A stretch of DNA of 64,000 bases from NCBI RefSeq assembly GCF_027172205.1, contig NC_070607.1, positions 64,752,831-64,816,830 of the forward strand, read 5' to 3'. A model generated the notes under the pieces. It was not told where the DNA came from and ran no database searches. It was given only the letters and a program-made list of their open reading frames with translations. The stretch comes from Podarcis raffonei (lineage: Eukaryota > Chordata > Lepidosauria > Squamata > Lacertidae). Positions 34,425 to 46,489 of the stretch are shown in pieces (the stretch's first letter is position 1; each line of letters starts with the position of its first letter). Both the position numbers and the translations under genes were made by a program.

Positions 34425-34840
34425 GGATGGTGTAATGGTTAGAGTGTTGGACTATGACCTGCAAGACCAGGGTTGGAATCCCAACTCAGCATGAAGCTCA
34501 CTCGGTGACCTTGGGCCAATCACCATCTCTTAGCCTAACCTACCTCACAGGGTTGTGGAGAGGATGAAGCGGAGAAGAGGAGAACCATGTACACCACCTT
34601 GAGATCCTTGGAAGATAAAGGTGGCATATAAATGTAATAAATGCAGTGCTTTGTTCTTAAAAAAATGTTTAGGGGTACTCTCGTTTTGACTCAAGAAAAT
34701 AACTATTTTATAGTTCAAATCATGAAAAATAAATACAGTAAATAGACAAAAGTACAAAGATTCACAAAATGTTTAGGGGTATGTGTACCCCACCAGAAAA
34801 AATGCACTGAATAAATGTAATAAATAAACTAATAAAAGTT
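34425..34840 (+). mobile_element. MIR/CORE-type SINE split by a hAT MITE
   Basis: The SINE runs from GGATGGTGTAATGGTTAGAG (box A) through CAGGGTTGGAATCCC (box B), GGTGACCTTGGGCCAATCAC (CORE) and CACCTTGAGATCCTTGG to its AT-rich tail. The tail is cut by the hAT MITE at 34644-34809 and resumes as TAATAAATAAAC. Its core is close to the copy at 20705. Confidence 0.8.
34644..34809. mobile_element. hAT MITE with perfect 8-bp duplication
   Basis: Starts CAGTGCTTTG and ends AAAAAATGCACTG. The flanks AATAAATG at 34636-34643 and 34810-34817 are identical. The interior word AAATGTTTAGGGGTACTCTC recurs at 47.35 kb. It is 166 bp and non-coding. Confidence 0.9.
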
Positions 34841-34844
34841 GAGA

Positions 34845-36135
34845 TTGGCCAGTTGTGTGATTTGGTAATTTGAACCAGTACATCATGAAAGTTGAGCTTG
34901 AAAATATTGTATCAATACCCTAAGCAGTGTCTCAAGGCAACTGACCACAAAGTTTTAAACAGAACTTCAAATTATTATTATTATTTAAATAGCAACTTTA
35001 TCAAGTTACACACAAACACCCATAAAAACAAAACAGTGAGTTTATATTATACAAATACACAAGTGCACATTCCCCCCCCCTCTCTCTCTCACACACACAC
35101 CCTTACATCCACAAAGGGTGACTAGTCTAGAAAGAGGCTAGATGGAATTTACCACATTTTGAGGTACCCTGTGCTTAGATTATTGCACGATCTTCCAGCC
35201 TTACTGTTAATATTCTTGTGAAAGAAATGTAAAGTTGTAAGCAGTGCACCTTGCAAACTGGTCTGAACTTGCTGATGTCTGGGAGGGGAAAAGTTAAAGC
35301 CCAAAGGCCAACTCGCTACTGCAACTTGTATAATGTTTAGCATTTGGGCAATGAGGAGCAAAGTTTGATCACACTTGGGTGCAGAGGGGAAAGGAGCATC
35401 CAGCAAAGGCAGAGAAAATGGAAGATGAGGCAACCCGCTTCTCTTGGGGTCAGTGCTGAGTACTTTGTAATGTAGCTGTCAGATGGTCGTCATTGGTACG
35501 AACAGACTCACAGCTTTTGCGTCCAGCTTGTGCCAAGTGTGTGTATCCTATGTTTGGCTGAACTTTGCTCTGGCTTTCAAGTTTGTAAAATAAAATGGCC
35601 TTTGAATCCTGTTGCAGCTTTAGGACATTTTTAAACCAAAGGGCCTGACCTTAGCTTTGTACATCCCTGCTGGCTTCCACAGGGATACCCTGTGCCCCAG
35701 TTGGAGTACAGCCTGTTACTATGAGGTTCATGTATGCAAAGAAACAACATATCCTTTGACTTTCTGGCATAGAACTTCCCAAACTAGAGTTAGCTTTTTT
35801 GTCATGTCCAGACAATGTATCTGTTGATCTGTTATCCTGATTTGTTTTCAGGAAGATTAAATGATGTCGGCTATTTAATGAGCATTCACTCAGATTTGTT
35901 CATGTGGAGGCTACACAACATCGCATCAAAGCGGGTGCTATCCTAAGCTTTCTACTGCATTTTTCTTATCACAAAAATCTGATTTCTGGGGAGGTGGGCT
36001 TGTTGTGCAAGAGCTCTAAATCAACTTTAATTCCGCAGCCTAAATTTGTTAGTAGGCCATTGAATCCCATTGAATCTGAAGGCATTTTTGACTGAGTACA
36101 TATTACCCTTTATTCCAGCTCCAGTGCCTTTTATA
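34845..36135. other. Unassigned DNA with simple repeats
   Basis: Contains ATT repeats at 34974-34986 and a C-run/(TC)n/(AC)n at 35072-35101. Nothing else recognised. Confidence 0.5.
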
Positions 36136-36138
36136 GTA

Positions 36139-36387
36139 CAGTCGTACCTTGGATCCCAAACGCCTTGCGAGTCAAAGGTTTTGGTTCCCAAACGCTGCAA
36201 ACCCGGAAGTGAGTGTTGCAGTTTGCAAATGTTCTTTGGAACCCGAATGTCCGACGCAACTTCCGTGGCTTCGATTGGCTGGAGGAGCTTCCTGCAGCCA
36301 ATCGGAAGCTGCGTCTTGGTTTCCGAATGTTTTGGAAGTCAAAGGGACTTCTGGAATGGATTCTGTTTGACTTCTGAGGTACCACTG
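36139..36387. mobile_element. TA-flanked MITE, CAGTGGTACC family, copy 1
   Basis: The left end CAGTCGTACCTTGG and right end CTGAGGTACCACTG are inverted and flanked by TA on both sides, as in Tc1/mariner-like elements. The interior contains an inverted pair around GATTGGCTGGAGGAGCTTCC and CTGCAGCCAATCGGAAGC. The open frames here are by-products of the palindromes. Confidence 0.8.
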
Positions 36388-36389
36388 TA

Positions 36390-39360
36390 CAGCACAAGCT
36401 GCTTTTGGGTAACAGAATGTCTGTTCCACAACACTGAAAAGAACAAACTGTTAAAATCTATGGTGGCCACTGTAAGCATGAAAAGAGAATCGGCTAGGCA
36501 TGGCAATTGTGGTTAATCTTGAATCGTTTTGTAAACAGATGAAAGAGGAGATTGGGAGACATTTAATGAATACGAAAATTAGTCAAAGCTTTAATAAGGA
36601 AAGACACTCAAAAATATGTAATCACATGATGATGAGGGTTGATCCAAAGAGCCAAATGATTTTGATTTGTTCAACATGATGACATTGGGTTGCAACTATA
36701 AAGATTGCTGTGATCCTTTGACTGGTGAATAGAAATCACATATGTAATCTAGAAGTGTATAAAAATATTGTTTTGGCTGTGGTTCTTTGCAGTCTCCTGT
36801 CTATTTTTGAGGCTGTCCCTACACACATTTGTATTTCAGTAAAGGCCTATATTTTCACTTGGAGCCTGCGTTTTATTTCTTTTGGGTTTTTGTGAGGGTA
36901 ACCTCCAGTTTAGGAACCCTCTTTTAAATTTATCCAACACAGCATCTCCCACTGAGGGCAACAGGTTAGTTTAGGGGCTACCTGGTGGACTATGTGGCAA
37001 ACATAGCCGTGATCTGGAACAGAAAGGAATAGCCAGGGCTCAGAAGTAATGGCTATGGATGCTGCCAGAGCTGTCCTCCAGTATTTGCTGCCTGAGGCAA
37101 CTGCCTCACTCTGCTAATGATGGGGTCAGCCATAGATCTCAAGATATTAAGGGGATTTAGGGAACCACATGCACTAAAAATGTATGCATTGTTCATGAAC
37201 TATCAGAATGAGTGTATATTCTGATCTGGCAGTCAACATATTTTAATATTGCTTCTGTTTTAGCCATTCTGTTCAGGCTTTTAATACTCTATTTTTAAGT
37301 GAATTGAGTTTTTATTGTTGTAAATTGCCTTGCTTATATAAAGGCACAAATGTTTCAAAACTCTCTCCCCACAAATGAAACTTCATGTATATGTCACTGG
37401 ATCACTCTTCTTGTAATACCACGGATTGATGTATAGCTTAGAAAATTATTTCTTTGTTCTAAACACCTAAATTGCCTCTGCTTCCTCTTCATGTAACATG
37501 ATGTTGGAAACACAGAACATTATAGAGCTGTTTTTAACCTTGTTTTTAAATACTAGTTTTCTTTCCTCATTGACCTACATATATCTGAAAAAAATAGAAA
37601 TGAGCAATCATTTTTCATGATGAAGCTTATTGGATTGGATGAAGCTTATTGCTCTATGAAATCGCTTCCACCTCTAGGACTTTTCCTTCCCTTCTGCCAC
37701 CCCAAATATGTTGTGGGGGTCCTCCAACCCTCTGGAGAAGAATTTGGGGCACGGGAGGCCATTGGCGAGAGAAGAAGTAGCAGAAATCCTGTTGCAGAGG
37801 CAAAAGGCCTTGCACTAATAGGATGATGTTGTTGTATATAACCCATGAATTCTGCTGGTTTTTAGAGGGGGAAAATGGTGGTGGTACATATGTTTAAATA
37901 TGATAAAATGGGGGGGGTGTTATGACCCTTGGTCAATCCTTGGGTTGTTAAATGTGTCTAAGAGGTGTTATTTGGCACTGTTACTTCAATTATATATTTA
38001 TGTGTTGTTTCAAGAGTGATGCACGATTTTTGAATTATTTTACCTTTATCTGTAGATTTTGAGACTGCAGTTCTCATTTTCATTCAGTCAGGATTGTGGG
38101 TTATATTTGTTTACACAAAGTAGATACACTGAAATTTATGGCCATGACTACCTTAGGTCCATTAATTTCAATGGGTCTACTCTGAGTAAAGGTTAGCTGT
38201 TTGTGTTTCTGCTTTGTTGTTCCTTGAGGGGAGCCTTTTGATCTTGGTTTTCTGAAATTTACTTCAGCACTTGACCTGCACACTGGGCTAAATGTTAAAT
38301 TGTACCTAATTTATTTCTTGTAAAATCCAATATGGGAAGATCATTATTTTTTCTTTATTTCATACTCCCTGAGAGGCATATTTCCCAAAAAAGATAACTA
38401 CATTGCTCAAATTATTCTGTTTGCCAACCACTATTAATCTCTTTCACCAAACAACTCTTATTTAAGTTTGAAGAGGTGGAAGCATACTAAATCTCTTGTT
38501 GTAATTAATAACAGCACAAGCACAACTTATGCAAGTTTTGTACATGTAGCCAATTTCATTTTAGAAGATATTCTTCTAAAGATGCTCATCCTTTCTCACA
38601 GCTTCAGGGCACACAGCTGTGCTAGAATGGCTCAGAGATTAAGATCTAGAAGTCACTGGATACACTGCGCACAATCCCATTAATTTGATAATAGTTTCTT
38701 CCTGAGCAATACTTGGCTACTTACACAACACTTGTCCTCTCTGTGCATTGCAGGTCACTTTTCCCATGGGGCCTCCACAAACTGTACGCCCTATACGTTT
38801 TGTGATGTACAGATCTCATGGTTGAAGCCCATACACATTTGCAATGTATATTTGGGGCTCTATGTAAATGTGATGTTTTAACATGTGTGGGGGTGGGGTG
38901 GCTATCCCATCAGAGAGCTACCACAGAAGTTCAGGGTTTAGGACTCCCTCCCTGCATTTCAGGGGGAGTTTGTTTTGTCCTTAGGGCTTGACAAATATGC
39001 CTAGGTGCCGGACCACAAGAGGTGCAGCTTGTTACAAAATGGTCTGGCCTTAGGTAGGAAGGAGACTACCCCAGAATGCAACTGCTTTGGTCTGATTCAT
39101 AGCAGGATAGTGGAGCCAGAAATTTTAAGTGGGCAGAGTGAAGCTCTGCAAAGCACGCTCAGGAGCCTTCTAATTTGGAGCTGCCAGTACATGAGGTTGG
39201 CTGGTTTTCTTTTTCGTGTACCTCTTGGTTCAGCTCAGAATTGAGAAAAGCATTTTAAATCCTTTGCCCTAGAGGAGGTGACTTACCAAGGTGTGCTGGC
39301 TTGGTTACTGCATTTTTATGTAAATCTTCCTGCAGGCAGCTGCTTCTGCTGTCCTGGGGT
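36390..39360. other. Mostly unassigned DNA
   Basis: Holds a family B-like piece near 37080-37130 (GCTGCCTGAGGCAACTGCC) and a TTCAATGGGTCTACTC repeat fragment near 38165. No exon recognised. Confidence 0.5.
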
Positions 39361-39364
39361 CTGC

Positions 39365-39640
39365 TGGGACATAACAAGAACCAAAGAAGAGCCCTGTTGA
39401 ATCAGACTAGAGGACTATCTAGTGCAGCATCCTTTCTCCCACCATGGCTCAACAGGTGCCTATGGGAACCCACAAGCAGGACATGAGCAAAGTAGCACCT
39501 CTGGCTGTTGTTTTCCGTGTGTGTGGCAAGAAACAATAGTGACTTATCTCAAAGAGCTTAGATTTCGGCTATCTCCAGGATCAGAGGCAGCTTGTCTCCG
39601 AATACCAGCTGATGAAGGAGATCTCAAAGGAGTTGTGCCA
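39365..39640. mobile_element. Composite reptile SINE-like repeat
   Basis: The left half (GACTATCTAGTGCAGCATCC and GGTGCCTATGGGAACCCAC) and the right half (AGGCAGCTTGTCTCCGAATAC) match one reptile family in opposite orientations, so this is a rearranged or head-to-head pair. I do not assign a superfamily. Confidence 0.5.
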
Positions 39641-39900
39641 CTCAGGGGCAGGAGGATAAGACTTACAGCAAGGTTTAAATATGTGTTCTATTGTAAACAC
39701 ACACACCACAAAACCTGTGCCTTTTTCAAGCATGTGCTGTGCCTACTTATTATTTCGCTGATAGCAACTATAGCAATAGAATCAATACAAGTCAAAGCAG
39801 TTCATCAGCAAATACACACTGAAAGGGAGTGGAGAAAAATCTACCCCTCTTACCACCTTGATTGTGAATTTGACTGGGTGTTCAATGAAGTTGTGAGATA

Positions 39901-40069
39901 CCGTATTTTTCGCTCTATAACACGCACCCGACCATAACACGCACGTAGTTTTTAGAGGAGGAAAATCTGTAGGCATGCCACCCGTAGGCATTTCCTCCAT
40001 AACACGCACAGACATTTCCCCTTACTTTCTAGGAGGAAAAAAGTGAGTGTTATGGTGCAAAAAATACGG
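39901..40069. mobile_element. TA-flanked MITE, CCGTATTTTT family, AACACGCAC subtype
   Basis: A 169-bp element with ends CCGTATTTTTCGCTC and GCAAAAAATACGG, flanked by TA on both sides. The word ATAACACGCAC appears three times inside. By eye it differs from the inverted copy at 62663-62831 at only about four positions, which implies very recent activity. The transposase superfamily cannot be assigned from the ends alone. Confidence 0.88.
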
Positions 40070-40104
40070 TAATTAAGCTATGTTAAGCGGTCTTGAACGT
40101 GCAC

Positions 40105-40345
40105 ACTAGTGTTTCTTTACTTATTTATTACATTTATATCTCACCTTTCCTTCAAGGCTGCTCAAGGTGGCCTACACAGTTCTCCCCCTGCACATGTTAT
40201 CCTCATAACAACCCTGTAAGGTAGTTTAGGCTGAGAGACAGTGCCTGGTCCAAAGTGAGCTTCATGGCTGAGTAGGGATTTGAACCCCGGTTTCCCCAAT
40301 GCTCTTACCAACTGCACTGCCTCCGGCTGAATCAAAACATGTTTG
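40105..40345 (-). mobile_element. MIR/CORE-type SINE, minus strand
   Basis: On the minus strand: box A-like GTGCAGTTGGTAAGAGC, box B-like GGTTCAAATCCC, the CORE in its decayed form, CTACCTTACAGGGTTGTTATG, and an L2-like AT-rich tail (TATAAATGTAATAAATAAG). Confidence 0.75.
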
Positions 40346-40349
40346 ATAA

Positions 40350-41865
40350 AATTTGTTCTAGTTTTTTGCACCACTATTTTACAGAGACGTTGCTGTGTGG
40401 CAGTTTTCCAGATTCACTTTGTGCGTGGTGTTTGCTACAGGTGTTGGGGGTCGATTTTATCAGGGGGGGAGGGAGGGAGACAGCAGTCCCCTCCCTGTCA
40501 AGCAAGAGAAGCTTTGCAGGCATTTCAAATGAGCTGACATTCTTCTACCAATTCACTTGTTAGCAGCTGCAACGGTGAGGAATGGGCAAATCACTTTGCT
40601 GAAGTGGGAAATGGAACAGCAGTACACTATTTAATCCCAGCTGTGGTGAAGGCAAGCTTTGTCAGCATCTCCTGCATGAAGCTCCAAGGTGGGAATCAAA
40701 TCCAAGACCAGGTGGCAACCTTCTCTCTCACCAGCAAGAACCTAGGTGCACTGAATGAGCCCTGGCAGAGCAGCAGTGGGCTTTGGTGTCTCAAATTTCA
40801 ACGGTGCCCTGTGCAACACCAAAATTTGGTGCCCCCACCTCTCGCCTTCCATTTTACATTACAGTTGTGAGGCCCCTGAGGCCCCGTGCGCAGTGCAACT
40901 GAACTGGTCACGCTCCCCTAAATCTGCCTATGGACAGAGGATCCTCAATGATCCGTAGCAGATTGTGGATGGCGGCAGTTTCAGTGCCCTATCATGCCAA
41001 CATGATTTGAGAAGAAGGTGGTTCAGAAAGAGCTGCTGCTTTGCCTTTAGGCTTTCTGAAGCGTTAAGAAGCATCTATGCCTTTTCTAATTCCAGTGCTG
41101 AGATTAATGTCCTCATCCTCAGGCCCTTGCACACAGCGGTAGGCTGTCTGCACAGAAGGGCATGCAAAGATCTCTGGGTTCTCACGCATGGAACAAATTC
41201 ATGCTGGGTTGGGCAGGCCCAGGAGGTACAGCCCATTTTGAAAGTTCAAAAAGTCTCAGAAACCTGATTGTTTTCAGAACCTCTCCAGGTCATCAAGACC
41301 GCCAGGTTAAACCCTGTTGCTTAGCCTTCTGTGCCATCTACTGGTGGTGCCTAGAGAAATCAAAGAAGTTCATGTCAGCAACTGCCATACACTCTCAAGG
41401 CCACTTTGCATGCTATATTTTTATGACTAATACTAATACCACATTGCAAAATATTGCAATAGAAGGTTTGATACACACTGCTACTCAGCAACAACATTAT
41501 GGGAGGTGGTTCAGCTGTGGCCATGTCTGTCTCACAGAGTACAACACACTTTTTTTTGTTTATTTCATTCATATACCACACTTATCTTCCAATGAATGTA
41601 ACTAGTCACAATAGTCCTGTATCAGGAAAATGTGGTGTTGGGAGGAACATTCAAGTAAATGCTTCAGGAGCAAAGCTTTCTGTTATCCAGAATGTGTGTA
41701 ATTCTGAAATGTCCCATGAACTGTAAGGGCTGGTTCACATAACACATTTTCCAGATACAGCACAGGCTTTCCCCTAGAAAAATAACCTTCCTTATGCATT
41801 CAGTGAGAAACTGCAGGTACATGTTGGGGTCTGTAGTTCTGAGTTCAAGATTCCAGCCATTCTGT
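40350..41865. other. Unassigned DNA
   Basis: No gene recognised; the + frame at 41162-41605 (147 codons) has no motif. A short L2-like tail word occurs near 41555. Confidence 0.5.
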
Positions 41866-41869
41866 TCTT

Positions 41870-41989
41870 CTAGGCTTGCCATACGTCAGGAAAATTCCTG
41901 ACGTCCTGGTTTTTGGGTGTAAAAATGGTGTCAGGGGAATTTTGCCGAATTTTTGTCAGGAATTTTACTTTTGAAATATGGCAACCATA
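41870..41989. mobile_element. Short MITE, TTGCCATA ends
   Basis: The left end CTAGGCTTGCCATA and the right end TATGGCAACCATAG are inverted. GTCAGGAAAATTCCTGAC is a further perfect small palindrome just inside the left end. A hAT relative is likely, but no duplication is visible. Confidence 0.6.
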
Positions 41990-42439
41990 GAATCTTCCCT
42001 TGCAACAGGCTGCATTGAGTATAATCAGTGAACTATTTTAGAAGGCCCATCTTCCAAAGAGGATTTTTAAAATAAATGCTTTTGGTACTTCTGCAAAACC
42101 TTCCATTTTCCCCAAGCCTGTTGATACTTCAACCTTGTTTATAGGTCATGCTGTTGCCATACTCAATGGCAGTCACAGCCTAAAGGAAATGCAAATCTCC
42201 ATATCCGATTTTGCAAGTCATGAGTTGGTTGGGAAGTGATTCATGTGCCCCTGTCTCAATAAAATCTAGAGAGATGTCATTGGAGTGAGTAAATGTGCAT
42301 TCTGTACTTGACCTCCTTTGTAATGTTTTGCTTTAAAATCTTTAAGATAATATTTTAGTTTCCTGTTAGTTATGCTGCATTGAATATATCCTTTATATTT
42401 GACTCTCTTCTTTAATGTTTTATTCTAGATTGCTTTAGA

Positions 42440-42600
42440 ATAATATTTGAAAGGACCCCAAGGGTCAGCTAGTCCAACTCCCGGAAATACAAGAATTATG
42501 CCCTCTGTTTAATGTTGTAATGTAGCTTAGAAACTGCTTTGATATTTTTTTCTTAAAAATATAAAGCAGTATAGAAATTTAATAAACAAACAATTTATCA
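42440..42600. mobile_element. CR1 3' scrap followed by an L2-like tail
   Basis: GAAAGGACCCCAAGGGTCAG at 42450 is a minus-strand CR1 3' end. AGCTTAGAAACTGCTTTGAT and ATAAAGCAGTATAGAAATTT after it are a plus-strand L2-type 3' tail. Confidence 0.5.
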
Positions 42601-42604
42601 GAAA

Positions 42605-43730
42605 AGCTGGTATACTAGTAAGACACAAGGCATTAATCAATATGAAGCATCTCTTCTGAATCTTTAGTATCTTATGACTTGGTCGCTGTATGATCCCAGA
42701 TTATAAATGACAAGGCATTCTTCCCCCTCTCGTCTTAGATCAAAGGAAAAAATATTTCATAACACCAGCTATTCCAAGTGTTCTGTTCTGCAGAATGGAC
42801 CAAAAAAAGGAAAGAGACAACAGGATCGTACAAATAACTGTGACTTCAAGGTTCCAGGGCTAAAGAGCACAGGTGCAGACAGCATGCAAATCTGAAGGAT
42901 GTTATCAGCTTCCTGTCAGTCAGAAAGTAACTCATTTACCAGAGAAAGAACATGTCCAGAGTCACAGGAAAAAGATCTTCTAGCAGGTATAGATGATATA
43001 CTGTTAAGGCCTGCCGATTTATGACTGGGTTTGTGTTCATAACAGCAAACAGCTTTGCTGGGGCTGGACTACGGTGCTTCATTTTCTCTCGTGCCTTGCT
43101 ACGGTGATAGTACACAACATCAAAAGACAGGCCTTCCAAATAATCCAAGTCATTATTGCCTTAATATCATGAAAGGCTTCATGTTTTCTTTAATGGGAAA
43201 AGTGTTTGAGGCTTTCAGGATAGGAGGTATGTGGATATACAGGGAATCAAACAAGCTGAAATCCTAATAGGCACACTTAATTGGAAGCTAAATATGCAGA
43301 GGACCAAGTTTTGCATGGTTTTAAGTAACAGAGGCAGTTGAGTTCAGCAGCAATATAGGTGCACTTGCTCAAGTCCTGTGGCTCTTGGGTAGTAGCCAGT
43401 TATTGGCACAAGGAATAAAACCAGGCTCCACCAGGCCTTGAAATAGCCATGGTCTGTACCACAGCCTACAATGCTCACCCAGTTATTTGAGGACAGTTGA
43501 TATATTTCTCATCGTTACAATTCCCCACCATCAATAAAACATTACAATGAAAACTAAACATCAATTTCCTCCCTCCCCCACCCCTTCCATGGTTTCCTTG
43601 TCTCGGGTTCATCCTCCAGCATCTCCAGAAATGGAATTGAAGCTGCTCTGTAGGCATGTATGTGTATATAGATAGCTTGATGATCCAGGTTTTAAAAAAG
43701 CAGCTGCGAGGGGGATCAGAATCAGTACCA
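42605..43730. other. Unassigned DNA
   Basis: No gene or repeat recognised. Confidence 0.5.
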
Positions 43731-43733
43731 GTA

Positions 43734-43964
43734 CAGTGGTACCTCGGGTTACATACGCTTCAGGTTACAGACTCCGCTAACCCAGAAATAGTGCTTCAGG
43801 TTAAGAACTTTGCTTCAGGATGAGAACAGAAATTGTGCTCCAGCGGCGCAGCAGCAGTGGGAGGCCCCATTAGCTAAAGTGGTCTTCAGGTTAAGGTTAA
43901 GAACAGTTTCAGGTTAAGAACGGACCTCCGGAACAAATTAAGTACTTAATCTGAGGTACCACTG
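43734..43964. mobile_element. TA-flanked MITE, CAGTGGTACC family, copy 2
   Basis: Ends CAGTGGTACCTCGGG and CTGAGGTACCACTG with TA at each side (43732-43733 and 43965-43966). Inside, variants of TTCAGGTTAAGAAC occur repeatedly. It shares ends with 36139-36387 but has a different interior. Confidence 0.85.
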
Positions 43965-43967
43965 TAT

Positions 43968-46118
43968 GCAGAAGGTTAACCCTTTGCTCTCATACTGTAG
44001 TCCTAATGAACTTGCACCTCTCCCAGCTGCTTTTTATCCAGAAAGAAAGCTTCCCATTGGATCAATCTGGGGACAAATAACAGGTGGGCACAGGACATCA
44101 GCATGGGAGGAAAGAATTTTAAAACCCTCTCCATACAGCACAGTCACAATCCTGACCACCACAGCCAGCCCACAGATAGTTGCTATTAAAAAACAACAAC
44201 AGCCAAAAAACATATGAAATGCATTGTATACCTGTATTGTCTTTTAATGTAAACCACCTTGGCACAGCTATAGTTTTCAAAGGCAACTTAGAAAGATGCA
44301 TAAATAAAACCTGCCAACTGAGGATAAAACTTTGTACACCTGATGAGGCAGGCTCTAGTCCACAAATGCTTATTCTGCAACAAGTCTGCTGGCTTTTAAG
44401 GAACCACAAGGCTCTTTTGCCGTCATTTCTGGAACAGGCTGACACAGCTATCCCTCCAGAAAGTTATACAGCATGTTGTTTGCCCCAGAGCTGGAGCAAA
44501 AAATGGAATGCTCATGCCATCTAGTGGAAATCTAACTAAAGAATTCCAAAAAGAAAGTGTGCTTCCATAAAGTGATAGAAGCATATGCTGAGTTGTTTAC
44601 TCATTGTGCATTAGTAATACTGGGTAGAATGGATTAGCAACATTAAAAGCACAACAAGATTCCAGGATGAACTAGGCAGCTCAAAGCCTAATGCTAGAGT
44701 GGGTAAGATGGACCATTTTGGTAGTTAGCATTAAACTGAGAAAAATAAACCCCAAATCAGTATGGCACAGAAAGAGGGAAACTGTATTCTGGGTAATTCT
44801 ATGTTTTTGCCACAAGGGACTACCATGCTGCCTGGGGCTGATAAAGCCAAACAGCTTTTGGAGGGACAAAGGTTCCTTTTTTCCTGATTTACGTGAATAA
44901 ATAGGTTGCCAGGAACTTGCCTCTTGTCTTTCAGTGCTCTGGGGTACTGAGACAGGATATAACCATTGTGCCCCTCACCCCACCCTTTCACGAGTCCTTT
45001 TGTTCATGCTCTTCTCTGCTGCTTCTGGGTATGGCCTGATGCCAGCTATGACAGGGATGTTCAGCAAAATGTCTTCTGGTGGCATCCCTGGCATCAGTGA
45101 GACCCTCATGATGCAGCTCCCGGTGATGGTGGCAGGCAGCAGCATTGCTATGATCTGCAGCAGGTAGCTGTGAATTGTCTGCCCTGGGTTGAGGGCAACC
45201 CAGGGCATTTGCAGTCTGATTTTCAAACGTGTTTGCCAACACCATTTGGAACAGAGAGCTCAGAAAAACATCAGGTATCAGACTGTGAGCTTTCATGCAG
45301 ACACTTGGTGGCAGTATAGGTACAGGTATCTGTCAGTGGTAGGCAACACCTAATTCTAATGGAATATTTCTCCATACAAAAAACCCTCCCTATAGAAAAC
45401 TAGATGATAAGGAAAATAACTTGGTCTCAGTCTAAGAACTTGCTTTTTGCCCCTTTGAAGAAATCAGGTTTTATTTCTGGGGTAAAATATATAAAAGAAT
45501 GGACAAGGAAATTCACTTTAAAAAATGGAAGAGTTAACCGGCTATAAAATGTCTCAGTTCTCTGTTAAGAGCTGTGATGTATGCAAAATATCAGAGGGGA
45601 GATTGCTGGTGGCTGTTCAATTAACTGCCACTTTGTGTCAGAACAAAAATGGTTCTGAGATTGAGCTTTCAGTCTTTAGACACAGTGGATTGAAAACCAG
45701 TGAGTTCTAATTGATTAAGGCAGTGAACATACTGCTTGATCCCATCAGTTTTGGCCTGATTGGGGAGAGTGGGGTCTGAATTCCATCCAAATTTAAAAAA
45801 TTTGGCTGGAGAGACCCTTTTTCAGGCATAAAAGGCAGGTCTCAGACCTCAGTGAATGTTGATCTTTGTGTGCTTTGACCAGTGCTTTGTAACGAGAAAA
45901 AATGATGCTGGTACTCTGGGCGGTTGCCCTGGTTGCAAAAATTCATCGGGGCCAGGAAAAACAATTACATGTGAAACAATTAAATGCTTTACTGGAACTT
46001 CATTAAGTTATTGGTATATAGTTATTACATGAGGCATGATAATTAAATGACTTGCTGCAACACCATACCTTTTTTTGTAGTCTCAGTACCTGACTGTGCG
46101 TGCCTATTTTCACTACTG
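43968..46118. other. Unassigned DNA
   Basis: Overlapping minus-strand frames at 44975-45296 are open but show no recognised domain. A weak L2-like tail lies at 44235-44310. Confidence 0.45.
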
Positions 46119-46126
46119 GGTCATAC

Positions 46127-46480
46127 CAGTGCCGGATTTACATATAAGCTAAACAAGCTATAGCTTAGGGCCCCACTCTCTTGGGGGCCCCAAATTTTTT
46201 TAAAGGAAATAAGAAACTGGATGCACATTTCCAAAATAAAGATAAAAAACAAATAAAATAAAATTTACGTACATACAGCAACAGTGTTTTGTGTTGTGTA
46301 GGCTCCTATTTGTTATGTGCAAATGGCTTTGGATACCTGTTAGGTCCATAAATTACCATATAGCATATATTCAACACCAAAAAACAGTGACAATTTGTTG
46401 TTGACAAAGGACAGCTGGACATATAAAGGGCCCCATCACCTTCAGTAGCTTAGGGCCTCATCAAACCTAAATCTGGCCTT
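46127..46480. mobile_element. hAT MITE, family A copy 2
   Basis: Starts CAGTGCCGGATTTAC and ends TAAATCTGGCCTT, flanked by GGTCATAC at 46119-46126 and 46481-46488. It shares its interior with the element at 3738-4034 but is about 57 bp longer, with extra A-rich DNA at about 46193-46270. Confidence 0.88.
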
Positions 46481-46489
46481 GGTCATACC

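Noticed and set aside
36070-36516. 148-codon + strand frame
   Set aside because: It lies across a palindromic TA-flanked MITE; frames on both strands are by-products of the inverted arms.
39422-39937. 171-codon + strand frame
   Set aside because: It begins in a composite SINE-like repeat and ends in a young MITE, so it cannot be a conserved protein.
44975-45296. Overlapping minus-strand frames with hydrophobic and histidine-rich stretches
   Set aside because: Neither frame matches a family I know, one lacks an ATG, and both are short. Conservation data would be needed before calling an exon or pseudogene.
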